Source: Ziziphus jujuba
Lineage: Eukaryota > Streptophyta > Magnoliopsida > Rosales > Rhamnaceae
Length of the DNA stretch: 64,000 nt
Reading direction: 5' to 3'
Assembly (NCBI RefSeq): GCF_031755915.1
Contig: NC_083382.1
Span: 5,828,001 to 5,892,000 of the forward strand
This document shows, in pieces, positions 24,487 through 36,480 of this stretch; positions within the stretch are counted from its first letter, which is position 1; every line of letters starts with the position of its first letter. The notes under the pieces are model-generated. The model was given only the letters and a program-made list of their open reading frames with translations. It ran no database searches and had not been told where the DNA came from. The position numbers and the translations under genes are program-made.

Positions 24487-27400
24487 GACAACATATTTTT
24501 TTCTAAACAAGCTAATGTCTTCCAGGCCAAATAAAAGGTTCTCCTCACTGCCCTTGTATTCAATAAATTTCAAAGCCAAGATGCCACAATCACCCTTGCA
24601 GAATAGCATTAATGAAAACCAACCACGTGAATTTCCACACGTAAGCACAATTAAACAGCAGCAATAGAAGTGGTTGGAAATGACAACACATTCATACCCA
24701 TTATCTTGGCAGGGTGCATCTTTGATCATAGTCATCGTGAATGGCTTTAAAGTGGGAAGCATGTCCAGATTCTTTTCGTAATATCCCCCATCCCTCAATA
24801 GGTAAGGCAGCATATACTTAAGGCATCTTGGATTGTCCAACTCTTTATTCTGGACATATTTATTTCTCATATTTGGATCGTATAAATCAATATGTCGAGC
24901 CTTCAAGTCCACACATGCTGCCAACCAATGGGCCCCCTCCATTGTTGACAGGGATGTACACCTGAAAATTAGAACATAACCTCATTATTCACAAATTGGG
25001 AAACTCAGTCAGAATTTTTTTAAATATGTGTATAGACTTACATAATCACATCTCCACCACGGCACGCTAAGTTTGGGTGACTTCCCACGCACATAGCTAC
25101 GAAGTGTCGAATCACATGAATATGTGCTTTGAGATGCCTCCCATGTGGGATAACGGCCTTTGATGGATGACTGCCAAATAATTAAATAGATACAATATAA
25201 AATGTCATCAATATAACATTAAGCAACGCAGTAACATCCCATCTTCTTATCCAAAATAACATGTCTAATATGGCATAATTGTGGGTGAACATCTTCTCAT
25301 TCTCAAACCGCCATTTTCATATGAAATACAAAATAGTGTCAATATGCTGCAAAAAACATTAAAGGAAATAAAAAACAAGTGTGAGGTGATAAATAAAACA
25401 TCATTCCAAACGTACAAACACAATGAATTTACATGGAAATAAAGAATATAACTTACATCAGAACTCAACCATCCTGCAGGGGTAAGTAGCTCAGCAAAAA
25501 ATTTCTTCCCCATCGTCATATAAGATGTACACACGGTTGCTCCGTTCGATGCCACCCTATACCACTCATCGAACGTCCTCTCTTTCGATGCATCAATATG
25601 TCAATTAAGATTAAATTTGATCTTCTTCTTACACGGGTTGGTGTAAGGAGAGATAACATGATGTGACTGGTGGTAAACTCTACCGAATCGGCTTTTATCA
25701 CCAACTTTATGCATCAAAGCCTCCACCTCACTCTCAGCTGATTGGTTATGATGTGGACTATCAGCTGAAGCACTGATATCCCACCCCAAATGCAGAGGCC
25801 GATATGGCACCAAAGCCTAGGAATCCTCCACATAGGCTCCTCCAGGTACGATAGGCTCGAACGGTGTTGTACAATCCTCATCCTCCTTCCTACCATTGGA
25901 ATCGTCTATGGGTGCATAAAATTCTTCGGCTTGCTTTCCAAATGACGGTGCTAGAGGGGATGATGGTCGCACCGAAGATGATGGTGAATGGGTGTGCATA
26001 TGATGTTCGGCCTGTAAAACACAATGGTTATTTTGCAGTTCCCAAAAACTAAAACCAAGTAATTATTCAATTACAATATATAATTTAATAATGATGAAAC
26101 CCTAAAGTATACTATGTTGTCTAAATGATACCTGATGCTTTAGTTGGTCAATAATAGAACTAAGCATCTTCCTTAACGATGCCATTTCTTACTTCACTTC
26201 ATGATGACAATCATCCACAAATTTCTTTAATTCATCGAAATTTGCCTCCAAGCAAGCAAGCTAATCAATATCAATATCCAAAACATAAGTCAATATATAT
26301 TAGTACAACATATGAAATGCAAATTTGCATGCAAGTAACAATTGCATACCTTGCAATTAGCATCTGGAGGGGCACTAGAATGCTCTCAGCTTTGGACGCA
26401 TCTTTAGCACCAATGGTGGCTATCAGTGCTACAAGTGGTGGTGTCGTATAGCGAACTTTATGTACGTTCACTGCTATTGTTTGCCAGTAATCCATAGTCT
26501 TCTCCTCATCGGTAGCGTCTAACCTCTAGTGCGCAACATACTACATAAAATGAAGAAAGGAAAAAAAAGTAAATTTGAAAACTGGACATTGGTAATGTAA
26601 CTTGAATGTAGTCGTACCATGTAGTATAAATAAATTTTCCTCACTTTGCTATTTTAGGGGAACCAATAATGGACAGCAAAATGGCTCGGTTGACTTGTAG
26701 CATGCCATCCAAGATCCTCGGACAACGGCTTTCCTGCCGCTTGCCAAAATGGTTATCGAAGTAAGGTATTGCTTCAAACCCCCACACCTACAAAATATAA
26801 ATTATAGGTTATTAAATATAATTTTTCAGTAAACACTACATGTATTAAATATATTACCGTCCCTGAAGCGCCAATGGAAAACCTTTTAGGTCATACGACT
26901 GTGATTTATTCTTTACTGCACGTCCTTTATGGTGGAATGCATTGTGCAATGAGTCAGTCTCCTTGTAGCTCAAAAAGCCCCAAGGGTACGAATTAAATAC
27001 CTCGATATCAGCAACCAAATCAATAAATTTTCTATTTATTTGAACCCTCGGATCCATTCTGAGTACACCATGAACTAAGAAATATAGTAATGCAATTCTT
27101 ACAGCATCCCAATCATCCACAAAATGTGTACCCTTGAATATTCGAGCCAGTTGGGGCGGTTTCAAGTCAGTCTTGTCTTCTAGCAACCTCGTGCACAGCT
27201 CATTTCCTTTTGGATTTAGCATATCATATATGGAAGGGCATTTACAAAACTTTAAGCCACTAATTAGTGCAAATTCCCACTTTGTAAACCGCACTCCAGA
27301 TCCGCCGAAGTTAAACTCTAGTACTTCTGGATCGTTGGACACAACTCGTCTACAAAGCAGGTGATGCACTAGATGACCAGAGAACTTGAGGTTCTTCATG

Positions 27401-28070
27401 TCAAGTAAGTTTCCAAAACATGTTTGTCTATACTTTTCCAGCTGCTCACTTGTGAGGACACATGTAATTACTTCGTTCACTTCTATTGGATTCCCGAATG
27501 AATGTGCCCTAACTTTAAATATATCGGTGTTCTGAAACATCCGTTCCTTTGGAGCGTCATTGGCCTGCAAAATGAATTACATAAATGGAACAAAAGTCAA
27601 CCATTTAATCATACCCTGTTTTTCTACCCTACCTTGATAATAATAATTTTCAACCAAATGTTAAGACATATGGGTTCACATTTTTGCACTAGTGGTAATT
27701 ACCGATGAAACCATCGGTAATCAACCTACAATGAACTAAAAAAAATCACGATGGCCTATCAGCAATTACCGATGGCCATCCGGTGAAGTTGTTCTCAAGC
27801 ATTCACATTCATGAATAAATACCGATATATGTATTATCACTTACCGCACCAAACTACATAAATGAATATAAAACTTACCATCTTAGATGGGGAAGAGGAG
27901 AGTGGAACGTGCCCTGGAAGTTTGGTGGTTTCTTTCTCAGCTTTGGATTGCTGCCTAGTAGTTCATTGACGCTTAGAGTCTGGTGCTGATATGCTGCCAC
28001 CGCGTCTCTTAGTTTGCACCTTCTTAACTATCTTCTTCGATTGAGATTGCAAATTCCTTTTTGGTGCCAT
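24487..28070 (-). pseudogene. MULE-borne DUF1985/C48 peptidase gene, left arm
   Basis: Exon 1 (28070-27879) encodes a basic Lys/Arg-rich start, MAPKRNL. Exon 2 (27564-26873) is a DUF1985 domain (KFSGHLVHHLL, GSGVRFTKWEFALISGLK). Exon 3 is 26787-26645, exon 4 about 26540-26350; further exons follow to a Ulp1-like C48 peptidase: HWLAACVDLKARHIDLYDP (catalytic His and Asp), APCQDNG (oxyanion Gln) and, after an intron, GDCGILALKF (catalytic Cys). Lesions: TGA in exon 1, donor of exon 2 reading GG rather than GT, TAG and a one-base deletion in exon 4, TAA in exon 5, stops in exons 6 and 7, and an extra base just before the catalytic His. The catalytic residues are present, but the gene cannot make one protein. 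The family's role in transposition is unknown; a SUMO or ubiquitin-like protease activity is assumed from Ulp1 homology. Confidence 0.85.
27690..27850. repeat. GGTAATTACCGATG palindromes in intron 1, left arm
   Basis: Intron 1 of the left-arm gene contains GGTAATTACCGATG, CCATCGGTAATCAACC and CAATTACCGATGGCC. The same words occur in intron 1 of the right arm (30775-30870) and throughout the satellite at 34.2-36.2 kb. GCACTAGTG next to it resembles a CACTA terminus, so a small insertion inside the intron is possible. Confidence 0.7.
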
Positions 28071-28275
28071 TATAAAATACAACCTATAAATGTAACTTGA
28101 CAACATCAATAAGTTTTTAACTACCTTTAGCCACATAGTCAACTATGTATGCATATATAAATAACCATAATCCTAAATTACGAATACAGAATTTATATAA
28201 TTCTAAACAATACAAAATAACTATTTCAATTTAAATTGCCAATGCTGCTAATTTTCATCTACATTTAAAGTGCAT

Positions 28276-28276
28276 A

Positions 28277-28312
<36 letters not shown>
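28276..28312. repeat. AT microsatellite, left arm
   Basis: An AT dinucleotide run of about 35 bp. The right-arm counterpart is near 30256-30293. Confidence 0.9.
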
Positions 28313-28313
<1 letters not shown>

Positions 28314-28569
28314 CTACGTATAAACAACTTAAAATAACATAAAATTTGATCAAACACATTTATTTATCCAACCAATTTCACATTTTTTATCACTTCCAAA
28401 ATTAATTTATATCAGTTTTAATTTTTAAGCTTGTGCTAAACTATAAACCTTAATCAACTCCATATTTTTTTTTTCTCCTTTTGAACCCCAAAACTCTTTA
28501 AAAAAATATATTAAAAAAAACAAAGTCTGACATCATCGATGACGTCAGCAAATAGCAAGTGGTCCATTA

Positions 28570-28690
28570 CACACGCACAAAAACGACACGTCGTTTCTAA
28601 TTAACGACATGTCATCTTCATAGGACGACGTGTCGTCTGGATGGCCGACTGAACGACATGTCATTCGTAACATACGACACATCGTTTGCT
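28570..28690. repeat. Cluster of ACGACATGTCGT-like palindromes, left arm
   Basis: Within about 110 bp there are at least five near-palindromic words: AACGACACGTCGTTT, AACGACATGTCAT, GACGACGTGTCGTC, AACGACATGTCATT and ACGACACATCGTTT. The mirror cluster is at 29885-30000. They sit upstream of the gene start in each arm and may be transposase or host factor sites. Confidence 0.8.
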
Positions 28691-29226
28691 TCTCCTTCAA
28701 CCTCCAGTCAGTCGACCCGAACCCGCCCGAACCAGGTCTCGTACCTGAATTATGATCCGGAATTTTCTCCCACCTCCGGCCACCGTTTTAGGCCAAACCG
28801 GTCCCTTTTTTTCATCTCTTCATTTCCTACTGATACCCAGTGTCAATCTATCCTAAAACTTAGATTTTAATAACTTCCGTATAAAAACCTTAATCTAACA
28901 TAAATTTCAAATTTTTAACCGGTTTTAAACATCAATAAAGCGATTTACACTCCTAAACATATCACATTGTACTCAAGAAATGTTATATATTTTTAAAATT
29001 CCAAGTATTTGATGTAAATATGAAATCCACAATATATATACATACACACGGCAATAACAAAAAAAAAAAAAAAATTACCTGATGATGCTTATAAGTTGAT
29101 GAAAAAATAGAAAAAGTGGGTTTTTGTTTTTTAGTTGAAAAGTTAAAAAGGATTTTTCCTGGTGTGGGATATGGTGTGGGATGAGGTGAAATAAAGGTTT
29201 TTCATGGAAATAGATTGAAATTTAAT

Positions 29227-29349
29227 TGGCCCTTTGCCCTCCTTGGCAGGGCGTTAACGAAATATACCCCTCTTCGTTCATTTTTTTTTTTATCCTTTAA
29301 TATCAATTATAACCTTAAAATAATTTCAAAAGACATCCATATCCTTTTA
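29227..29349. other. Spacer between the inverted arms
   Basis: Arm homology ends at ATAGATTGAAATTTA on the left and resumes at AATTTCCAATCTATTTCC on the right. The spacer has the small inverted words TTTGCCCTCC/GGCAGGGCG, GTTAACGAAATATACCCC and a poly-T run. It would be the loop of a hairpin transcript. Confidence 0.75.
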
Positions 29350-29884
29350 CATTAATTTCCAATCTATTTCCACGAAAAACCGTTACTTCATCCCATCCTA
29401 CATCATATCCCACACCACGAAAAACACTTTTTAGCTTTTCAACTAAAAAACAAAAATCCACTTTTTTTCTATTTTTTAATCCACTTATAAGCATCATCAG
29501 GTAAATTTTTTTTTTTTTGTTTATTGCCGTGTGTGATGTGTATATATTGTGGATTTCATATTTACATCAAATACTTGGAATTTTAAGAATGTATAACATT
29601 TCTTGAGTACAATGTGATATGTTTAGGAGTGTGAATCGCTTTATTGATGTTTAAAAACGGTTAAAATTTGAAATTTATGTTAGATTAAGGTTTTTATACG
29701 AAAGTTATTAAAATCTAAGTTTTAGGATAGATTGACACTGGGTATCAGTAGGAAATGAAGAGACGAAAAAAATGGGACCGGTTTGGCCTGAAACGGTGGT
29801 TGGAGGTGGGAGAAAATTCCGGGTTGGAATTCGGGTACGAGACCTAGTTCGGGTCGACCGGATGGAGGTTGAAGGAGAAGCTAA

Positions 29885-30000
29885 CGAGGTGTCGTATGTT
29901 ACGAACGACATGTCATTCGGTTGGCCAGCCATACAACACATCGTCCTATTAAGACGACATGTCGTTAATTAGAAACGACGTGTCGTTTTTCTGCGTGTGT
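29885..30000. repeat. Cluster of ACGACATGTCGT-like palindromes, right arm
   Basis: Mirror copy of 28570-28690 with AACGACATGTCATTC, AAGACGACATGTCGTTAA and AAACGACGTGTCGTTTT. Confidence 0.8.
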
Positions 30001-30488
30001 GAGGGACCACTTGCCGTTTTGCTGACGTAATCGATGACGTCAGACTTTTTTTTTTTAATATATTTTTTTAAAGAGTTTTGGGGTTCAAAAGGAGAAAAAA
30101 AATATGGAGTTGATTAAGGTTTATAGTTTGGCACAAGCTTAAAAATTAAAACTGATATAAATTAATTTTGGAAGTGATAAAAAATGTGGAATTGGTTGGA
30201 TAAATAAATGTGTTTGATCAAATTTTATGTTATTTTAAGTTGTTTATACGTAGTTATATATATATATATATATACACATATATATACACTTTAAATGTAG
30301 ATGAAAATGAGCAGCATTGGCAATTTAAATTGAAATGGTTATTTTGTATTGTTTAGAATTATATAAATTATGTATTCGTAATTTAGGATTATGGTTATTT
30401 ATATATGCATACATAGTTGACTATGTGGCTAAAGGTAGTTAAAAAGTTATTAATGTTGTCAAGTTACATTTATAGGTTGTATTTTATA

Positions 30489-33400
30489 ATGGCACCAAAA
30501 AGGAATTTGCGATCTCAATCGAAGAAGGGAGTTAAGAAGATGCAAACTAAGAGACGCGGTGGCAGCATATCAGCACCCGACTCTAAGCGTCGAAGAACTA
30601 CTAGGCAGCAATCCAAAGCTGAGAAAGAAACCACCAAACTTCCAGGGCACGTTCCACTCTCCTCTACCCCATCTGTGATGGTAAGTTTTATATTCATTTA
30701 TGTAGTTTGGTGCGGTAAGTGATAATATATCTGTCGGGATTTATTCATGAATGTAAATACTTGAGAAAAACTTCACCCGATGGCCATCGGTAATTGCCGA
30801 TAGGCCATCGGGATTTTTTTTAGTTCATTGTAGGTTGATTACTGATGGTTTTATCGGTAATTATCACTAGTGCAAAAATGTGAACCCATATGTCTTAACA
30901 TTTGGTTGAAAATTATTATTATCAAGGTAGGGTGGAAAAATAGGGTATGATTAGATGGTTGACTTTTGTTCCATTTATATAATTCATTTTGCAGGCCAAC
31001 GACGCTCCAAAGGAACGGATCTTTTAGAATGATATATTTAAAGTTAGGGCACATTCATTCGGGAATCCAATAGAAGCGAATGAAGTAATTACAAGTGTCC
31101 TCACAAGTGAGCAGCTGGAAAAGTATAGACAAACATATTTTGGACACTTACTGGACATGAAGAACGTCAAGTTCTCTGGTCATCTAGTGCGTCACCTGTT
31201 TTCCAGACAAATTGTCTCCAACGATCCAAAAGTACTGGAGTTTAACTTCGGCGGATCTGGAGTGCGATTTATGAAGTGGGAATTTGCACTAATTAGTGGC
31301 TTAAAGTTTTGTAGGCGCCCTTCCATATATGATATGCTAAATCCAAAAGGAAATGAACTGCGCATGAGGTTGCTAGAAGACATGACTGACTTGAAACCGC
31401 CCGAACTGGCTCGAATATTCAAGGGTACACATTATGTGGATGATTGGGATGCTGTAAGAATTCCATTACTATATTTCTTAGTTCATGGTGTACTCGGAAT
31501 GGATCCGAGGGTTCAAATAAATAGAAAATTCGTTGATTTGGTTGCTGATATGGAGGTATTTAATTCCTACCTTTGGGGCTTTTTGAGCTACAAGGAGACG
31601 ATTGACTCATTGCACAATGCATTGCACCATAGAGGACGTGCAGTAAAGAATAAATCACAGTCGTATGATCTAAAAGGTTTTCCATTGGTGTTTCAGGTAC
31701 GGTAATATATTTAATACATGTAGTGTTTACTTAAAAATTATATTTAATAACCTATAATTTATATTTTGTAGGTGTGAAGGTTTGAAGAAATCCCTAAGTT
31801 TGGTAACCATTTTGGCAAGCGGCGGGAAACCCATTGTCCAAGGATCCTTGGATGGCATGCTACAAGTTAACCAAGCCATTTTGTTGTCCATTGTTGGTTC
31901 ACCTCAAATAGCAAGGTGAGGCAAATTTATTTAAACTACATGGTACGACTACATTCAAGTTACATTACCAATGTCCAGTTTCCAAATTTACGTTTTTTTT
32001 TTCCTTTTTTCATTTCATGTAGTATGTTGCGCACTGGAGGTTAGACGCTACCGATGAGGAGAAGACTATGGATTACTGGCGAACAATAGCAGTGAACATA
32101 CATAAAGTTCGCTATACGACACCACCACTTGTAGCACCGATAGCCACCGTTGGTGCTAAAGATGCATCCAAAGCTGAGGAGCATTCTAGTGCCCCTCCAG
32201 ATGCTAATTTCAGGGTATGCAATTTTTACTTGCATGCAAATTTGCATTTCATATGTTGTACTAATATATATTGACTTATGTTTTGGATATTGATATTGAT
32301 TAGCTTGCTTGCTTGGAGGCAAATTTCGATGAATTAAAGAAATTTGTGGATGATTGTCATTACGAAGTGAAGTAAGAGATGGCATCGTTAAGGAAGATGC
32401 TTAGTTCTGTTATTGACCAACTGAAGCATCAGGTATCATTTAGACAACATAGTATACTTTAGCGTTTCAGCATTATTAAATTATATATTGTAATTGAATA
32501 ATTACTTGGTTTTAGTTTTTGGGAACTGCAAAATAATCACTGTGTTTTGCATGCCGAACATCATATGCACACCCATTCACCATCATCCCCTCTGGCACCG
32601 TCATTTGGAAAGCAAGCCGAAGAATTTTATGCACCCTTAGACGGTTCCAATGGTAGGAAGGAGGATGACGATTGTACAAAACCATTCGAGCCTATCGTAC
32701 CTGGAGGAGCCTATGTGGAGGAGGGGTTTGGTGCCTTATCGGCCTTTGCATTTAGGGTGGGATATCAGTGCTTCAACTAATAGTCCATATCATGACGAAT
32801 TAGCTGAGAGTGAGGTGGAGGCTTAGACGCATAAATTTGGTGATAAAAGCCGATTCGGCAGAGTTTACCACCAGTCAGATCATGTCACTCCTTACACCGA
32901 TCCGTGTAAGAAGAAGGTCAAATTTAATCTTAATCAACATATTGATGCATCGAAGGAGAGGGCGTTCGATGAGTGGTATAGGGTGGCACCGAATGGAGCG
33001 ACCGTGTGCACATCTTATATGACAGTGGGGAAGAAATTTTTTGCTGAGTTACTTACCCCTGCAGGATGGTTGAGTTCCGATGTAAGTTATATACTTTACT
33101 TCCATGTAAATTCATTGTGTTCGTACGTTTGGAATGATGTATTATTTATCACCTCACACTTGTTTTTTATTTCCTTTAATGTTTTTTGCAGCATATTGAC
33201 ACTATTTTGTATTTCATACGAAAATGGCGGTATGAGAATGAGAAGATGTTCACCCACAACTGTGCCATATTAGACATGTTATTTTGGGTAAGAAGATGGG
33301 ATGTTACTACGTTGCTTAATGTTATATTGATGACATTTTATATTGTATCTATTTAATTATTTGGCAGTCATCCATCAAAGCCGTTATCCCATATGGGAGG

Positions 33401-34066
33401 CATCTGGAAGTACATATTCATGTGATTCGACACTTCGTAGCTATGTGCATGGTAAGTCACCCAAACTTAGCATGCCTTGGTGGAGATGTGATTATGTAAG
33501 TCTATACATATATTTAAAAAAATTCTGACTAAGTTTCCCAATTTGTCGATAATGATGTTACGTTCTAATTTTCAGTTGTACATCCCTGTCAATAATGGAA
33601 GTGCCTATTGGTTGGCAGCATGTGCGGACTTGAAGGCTCAACATATTGATTTATATGATCCAAGTATGGGAATTAAATATGTCCAGAATAAAGAGTTGGA
33701 CAATGCGAAATGCCTTAAGTATATGCTGCCTTATCTATTGGGGGATGGGGGATATTACGAGATGAATCTGGAAGTGCTTCCCACTTTAGAGCCATTCACG
33801 ATGACCATGATCAAGGATGCACCCTGCCAAGATAATGGGTATGAAAGTGTTGTCATTTCCAACCACTTCTATTGCTTCTGTTTAATTGTGCTTATGTGTG
33901 GAAATTCACGTGGTTGGTTTTCATTAATGTTATTCATTAATGCTATTCTGCAGGGGTGATTGTTGCATCTTCGCTTTGAAATTTATAGAATACAAGAGCA
34001 GTGAGGAGAACCTTTTATTTGGCCTGGAAGACATTAGCTTGTTTAGAAAAAAAATATGTTGTTGAC
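30489..34066 (+). pseudogene. MULE-borne DUF1985/C48 peptidase gene, right arm
   Basis: Same gene as 24487-28070, inverted. Exon 1 (30489-30680) is intact here, basic, ending at a GTAAGT donor. Exon 2 (30995-31696, DUF1985) has TAG at 31025-31027 but a normal GT donor. Exon 3 (31772-31914) opens with a TGA and has an extra base. Exon 4 is about 32023-32214. Exon 5 shares with the left arm the TAA inside GAAGTGAAGTAAGA. The C48 part lies at about 33575-33840 and 33955-34000: the catalytic His is replaced by Tyr (AYWLAACADL), Gln is in PCQDNG, and the Cys is kept in GDC. Different lesions in the two arms show that they decayed independently after duplication; the common stop predates it. Confidence 0.85.
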
Positions 34067-34194
34067 TTGTACTTTAATAAATTTTCAATGTAGATTGTAT
34101 GTTTAATATTATGACATCCTATATTAATGGTATCTTAATATGCAGAATCTAGCTTTAGTAATGATAATCGTTGACAAAATAGGAGAAAAGAAGA
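34067..34194. other. Short AT-rich link between right arm and satellite
   Basis: Unique sequence with no coding signal that I can see. Confidence 0.5.
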
Positions 34195-36245
34195 CCCTTG
34201 GTAGTGATAAAAATTCAAACAAAGATGATTACCGATATGCTTTCGGTAACATCTCACATATTTTTTGACTCCAAAGAGTCAACTAATGTGTGTTTCCAGC
34301 AACAACATGTAAAATATACATTCATCATTGACCCTAAAGAGAAAAAACCTCAAAAGTCTGGAAAATTTTCTCACATTGGCAAAAAAATTTGATTACCGTA
34401 TGTTTCATCGGTAATTACTGAAACCCTAGTGGTAATCGCATTTTATCAATTTTTTGGCCCCCAAAAGTCCCCTAATGAGTGTCAAATGCAACAACATCCA
34501 AAATATACGTTCTTCAATTCTAAGGAGAAAAAATCCCAAACGTTAGGAAAAAGTTCTCAAGTTGGCAAAAAATACTTGATTACCGTATGGCCTCCAGTAA
34601 TTACGGATGAAACCTATAGTAATCTGTTTAAATTGGCTAGAAAATTTATCAAAGATTTCATCGGTAATTACCGAAGGCTCTACGGTACATTTGACAACTT
34701 TTGTGGCCCCCACAAGTCTCCTAATGTGTGTTAAATGCAAAAACATGCAAAATATATATTCTTCAATGATTCTAAGAAGAAAAAACCCCAAACGTTAGGA
34801 AAAAATTTTCAAATTGGCCAAAAAACTTGATTATCATAGGGTCTTCTGTAATTATGGATGAAACCTACGGTAATCAGTGTAAACTTGCTGGAAAAATTAC
34901 CGAAGATTTCATCGGTAATTACCAAAGGCCCTACGGTAATCACATTTGACAACTTTTTTGGCCCCCATAAGTCCACTAATGTGTGTTAAATCCAACAACA
35001 TGCAAAATATACTTTCTTTAATGATCCTAAGGAGAAAAAACCCCAAAAGTTCTGAAAAAGTTCTCAAATTGGCAAAAAAACTTGATTGCCGTAGGGCCTT
35101 CGGTAAGTACCGATGAAACCTATGGTAATTAGTTTAAACTTGCTGAAAAAATTATTGAAGGTTTCATCGGTAATTACCGAAGGCCCTATGGTAATCACAT
35201 TTGACAACCTTTTTGGCCCCCACAAGTCCTTAATGTATGTTAAATGCAACAAGCAAAATATACTTTTTTCAATGATTCTAAGGAGAAAAAACCCCAAAAT
35301 TTCTAAAAAAATTCTCATATTAGCACAAAAATTTGATTATCATAGGGCCTTCGATAATTACCGATAAAACCATCGGTAATATTTCTAGAAAGTATAAATC
35401 TATTACCGTAAGTTTCATCGGTAATTACCAAAGGCCCTACAGTAATCAAGTTTTTTGGCCAATTTAAGAACTTTTTCATAACATTTGGGGTTTTTTCTCC
35501 TTGGTATCATTGAAAAATATATATTTTGCATGTTGCTGCATTTAACACACATTAAGGGACTTGTGAGGGCCAAAAAAGTTGTCAAATGTGATTACTATAG
35601 GGCCTTCGATAATTACCGATGCAACCTTCGGTAATTTTTCCAGCAAGTTTAAACTGATTACCATAGGTTTCATCGGTAATTATCGAAGGCCTACGGTAAT
35701 CAAGTTTTTTTGCCAATTTGAGAACTTTTTCAGAATTTTTGGGGTTTTTTTCTCCTTAGGATCATTGAAGAAAGTATATTTTGTATGTTTTTGCATTTAA
35801 CACACATTAGGGGACTTATAGGGGCCAAAAAAGTTGTCAAATGTGATTATCGTAAGGCATTCGGTAATTACCGATGAAAGCTTCGGTAAATGTTCCAGTA
35901 AGTTTAAACTGATTACACTAGGTTTCATCGGTAATTACCGAAGGCCCTACGGTAATCAAATTTTTGTGCCAATTTGAGAACTTTTTTAGAACTTTTGGAG
36001 TTTTTTCTCTTTAGGATCATTGAAAAATGTATATTTTGCATGTTTTTGCATTTAACACACATTAGGGGACTTGTGAGGGCCAAAAAATTGGTAAAATGTC
36101 AACAATTATCATTAATAACGCTAGATTTAGCATATTCTCAGTGGAAAGACACACGATTGAAGTTGTCGGATGGAATTGTGGTGATTTTTTTACAACGGTG
36201 GACAAATGTCAATTACCGACGATGCATCGGTAATTACCATTGGGT
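34195..36245. repeat. Inverted satellite array of about 250 bp units with TCGGTAATTACCGA palindromes
   Basis: Units of about 250-258 bp, each with CTTTTTTGGCCCCCACAAGT, TAATGTGTGTTAAATGCAAC, AAGGAGAAAAAACCCCAAA and two to three GGTAATTACCGA words, run in one direction from 34195 to about 35430 (the first unit diverged). From about 35440 to 36245 they run in the opposite direction (about three units). At least eleven copies of the 10-14 bp palindrome are visible. The array lies between the C48 gene and the MURA remnant, tail to tail, so it occupies the intergenic region of the MULE. Confidence 0.88.
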
Positions 36246-36480
36246 AGTAATAGCATCCATGAAATAGTAAGAAACCTACAAAAAACTGAACACAGAATGA
36301 TATTTTAAAAACACAATATGACGGATAACTTTGCCAATAAAGCAACACATAAAACCAACATCTATTATGCCAAAACACATGTTAGCGGTTGAGCTAGTAA
36401 TTGCATTCCCTACTACATTGCATAACACACCAATACCGCATAACATGCCCCCATTGGCTTAATATAGCGTAGAGCAATTT

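Larger units (their letters stand above)
24487..34066. mobile_element. MULE-type inverted duplication, two 4.7 kb arms
   Basis: The left arm (24487 to about 29226) and right arm (about 29350 to 34066) are reverse complements along their whole length, with a spacer of about 120 bp. Compared by eye, exon 1 (192 bp) differs at about 10 positions and exon 4 (about 195 bp) at about 8, so arm identity is near 95%. Each arm has a ten-exon gene for a DUF1985 plus C48-peptidase protein, 5' ends facing inward. Such genes ride on MULE elements in plants, and a MURA transposase remnant lies just beyond the right arm (36481-37090). No target duplication was identified. Confidence 0.9.

Noticed and set aside
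34195..36245. CRISPR-like spacing of short palindromes
   Set aside because: The units are 250 bp near-identical satellites in plant nuclear DNA; there are no unique spacers and no cas genes.
34198..36267. Several 60-100 residue ORFs on both strands
   Set aside because: They recur with the satellite unit and differ only where the units differ, so they are by-products of the repeat.
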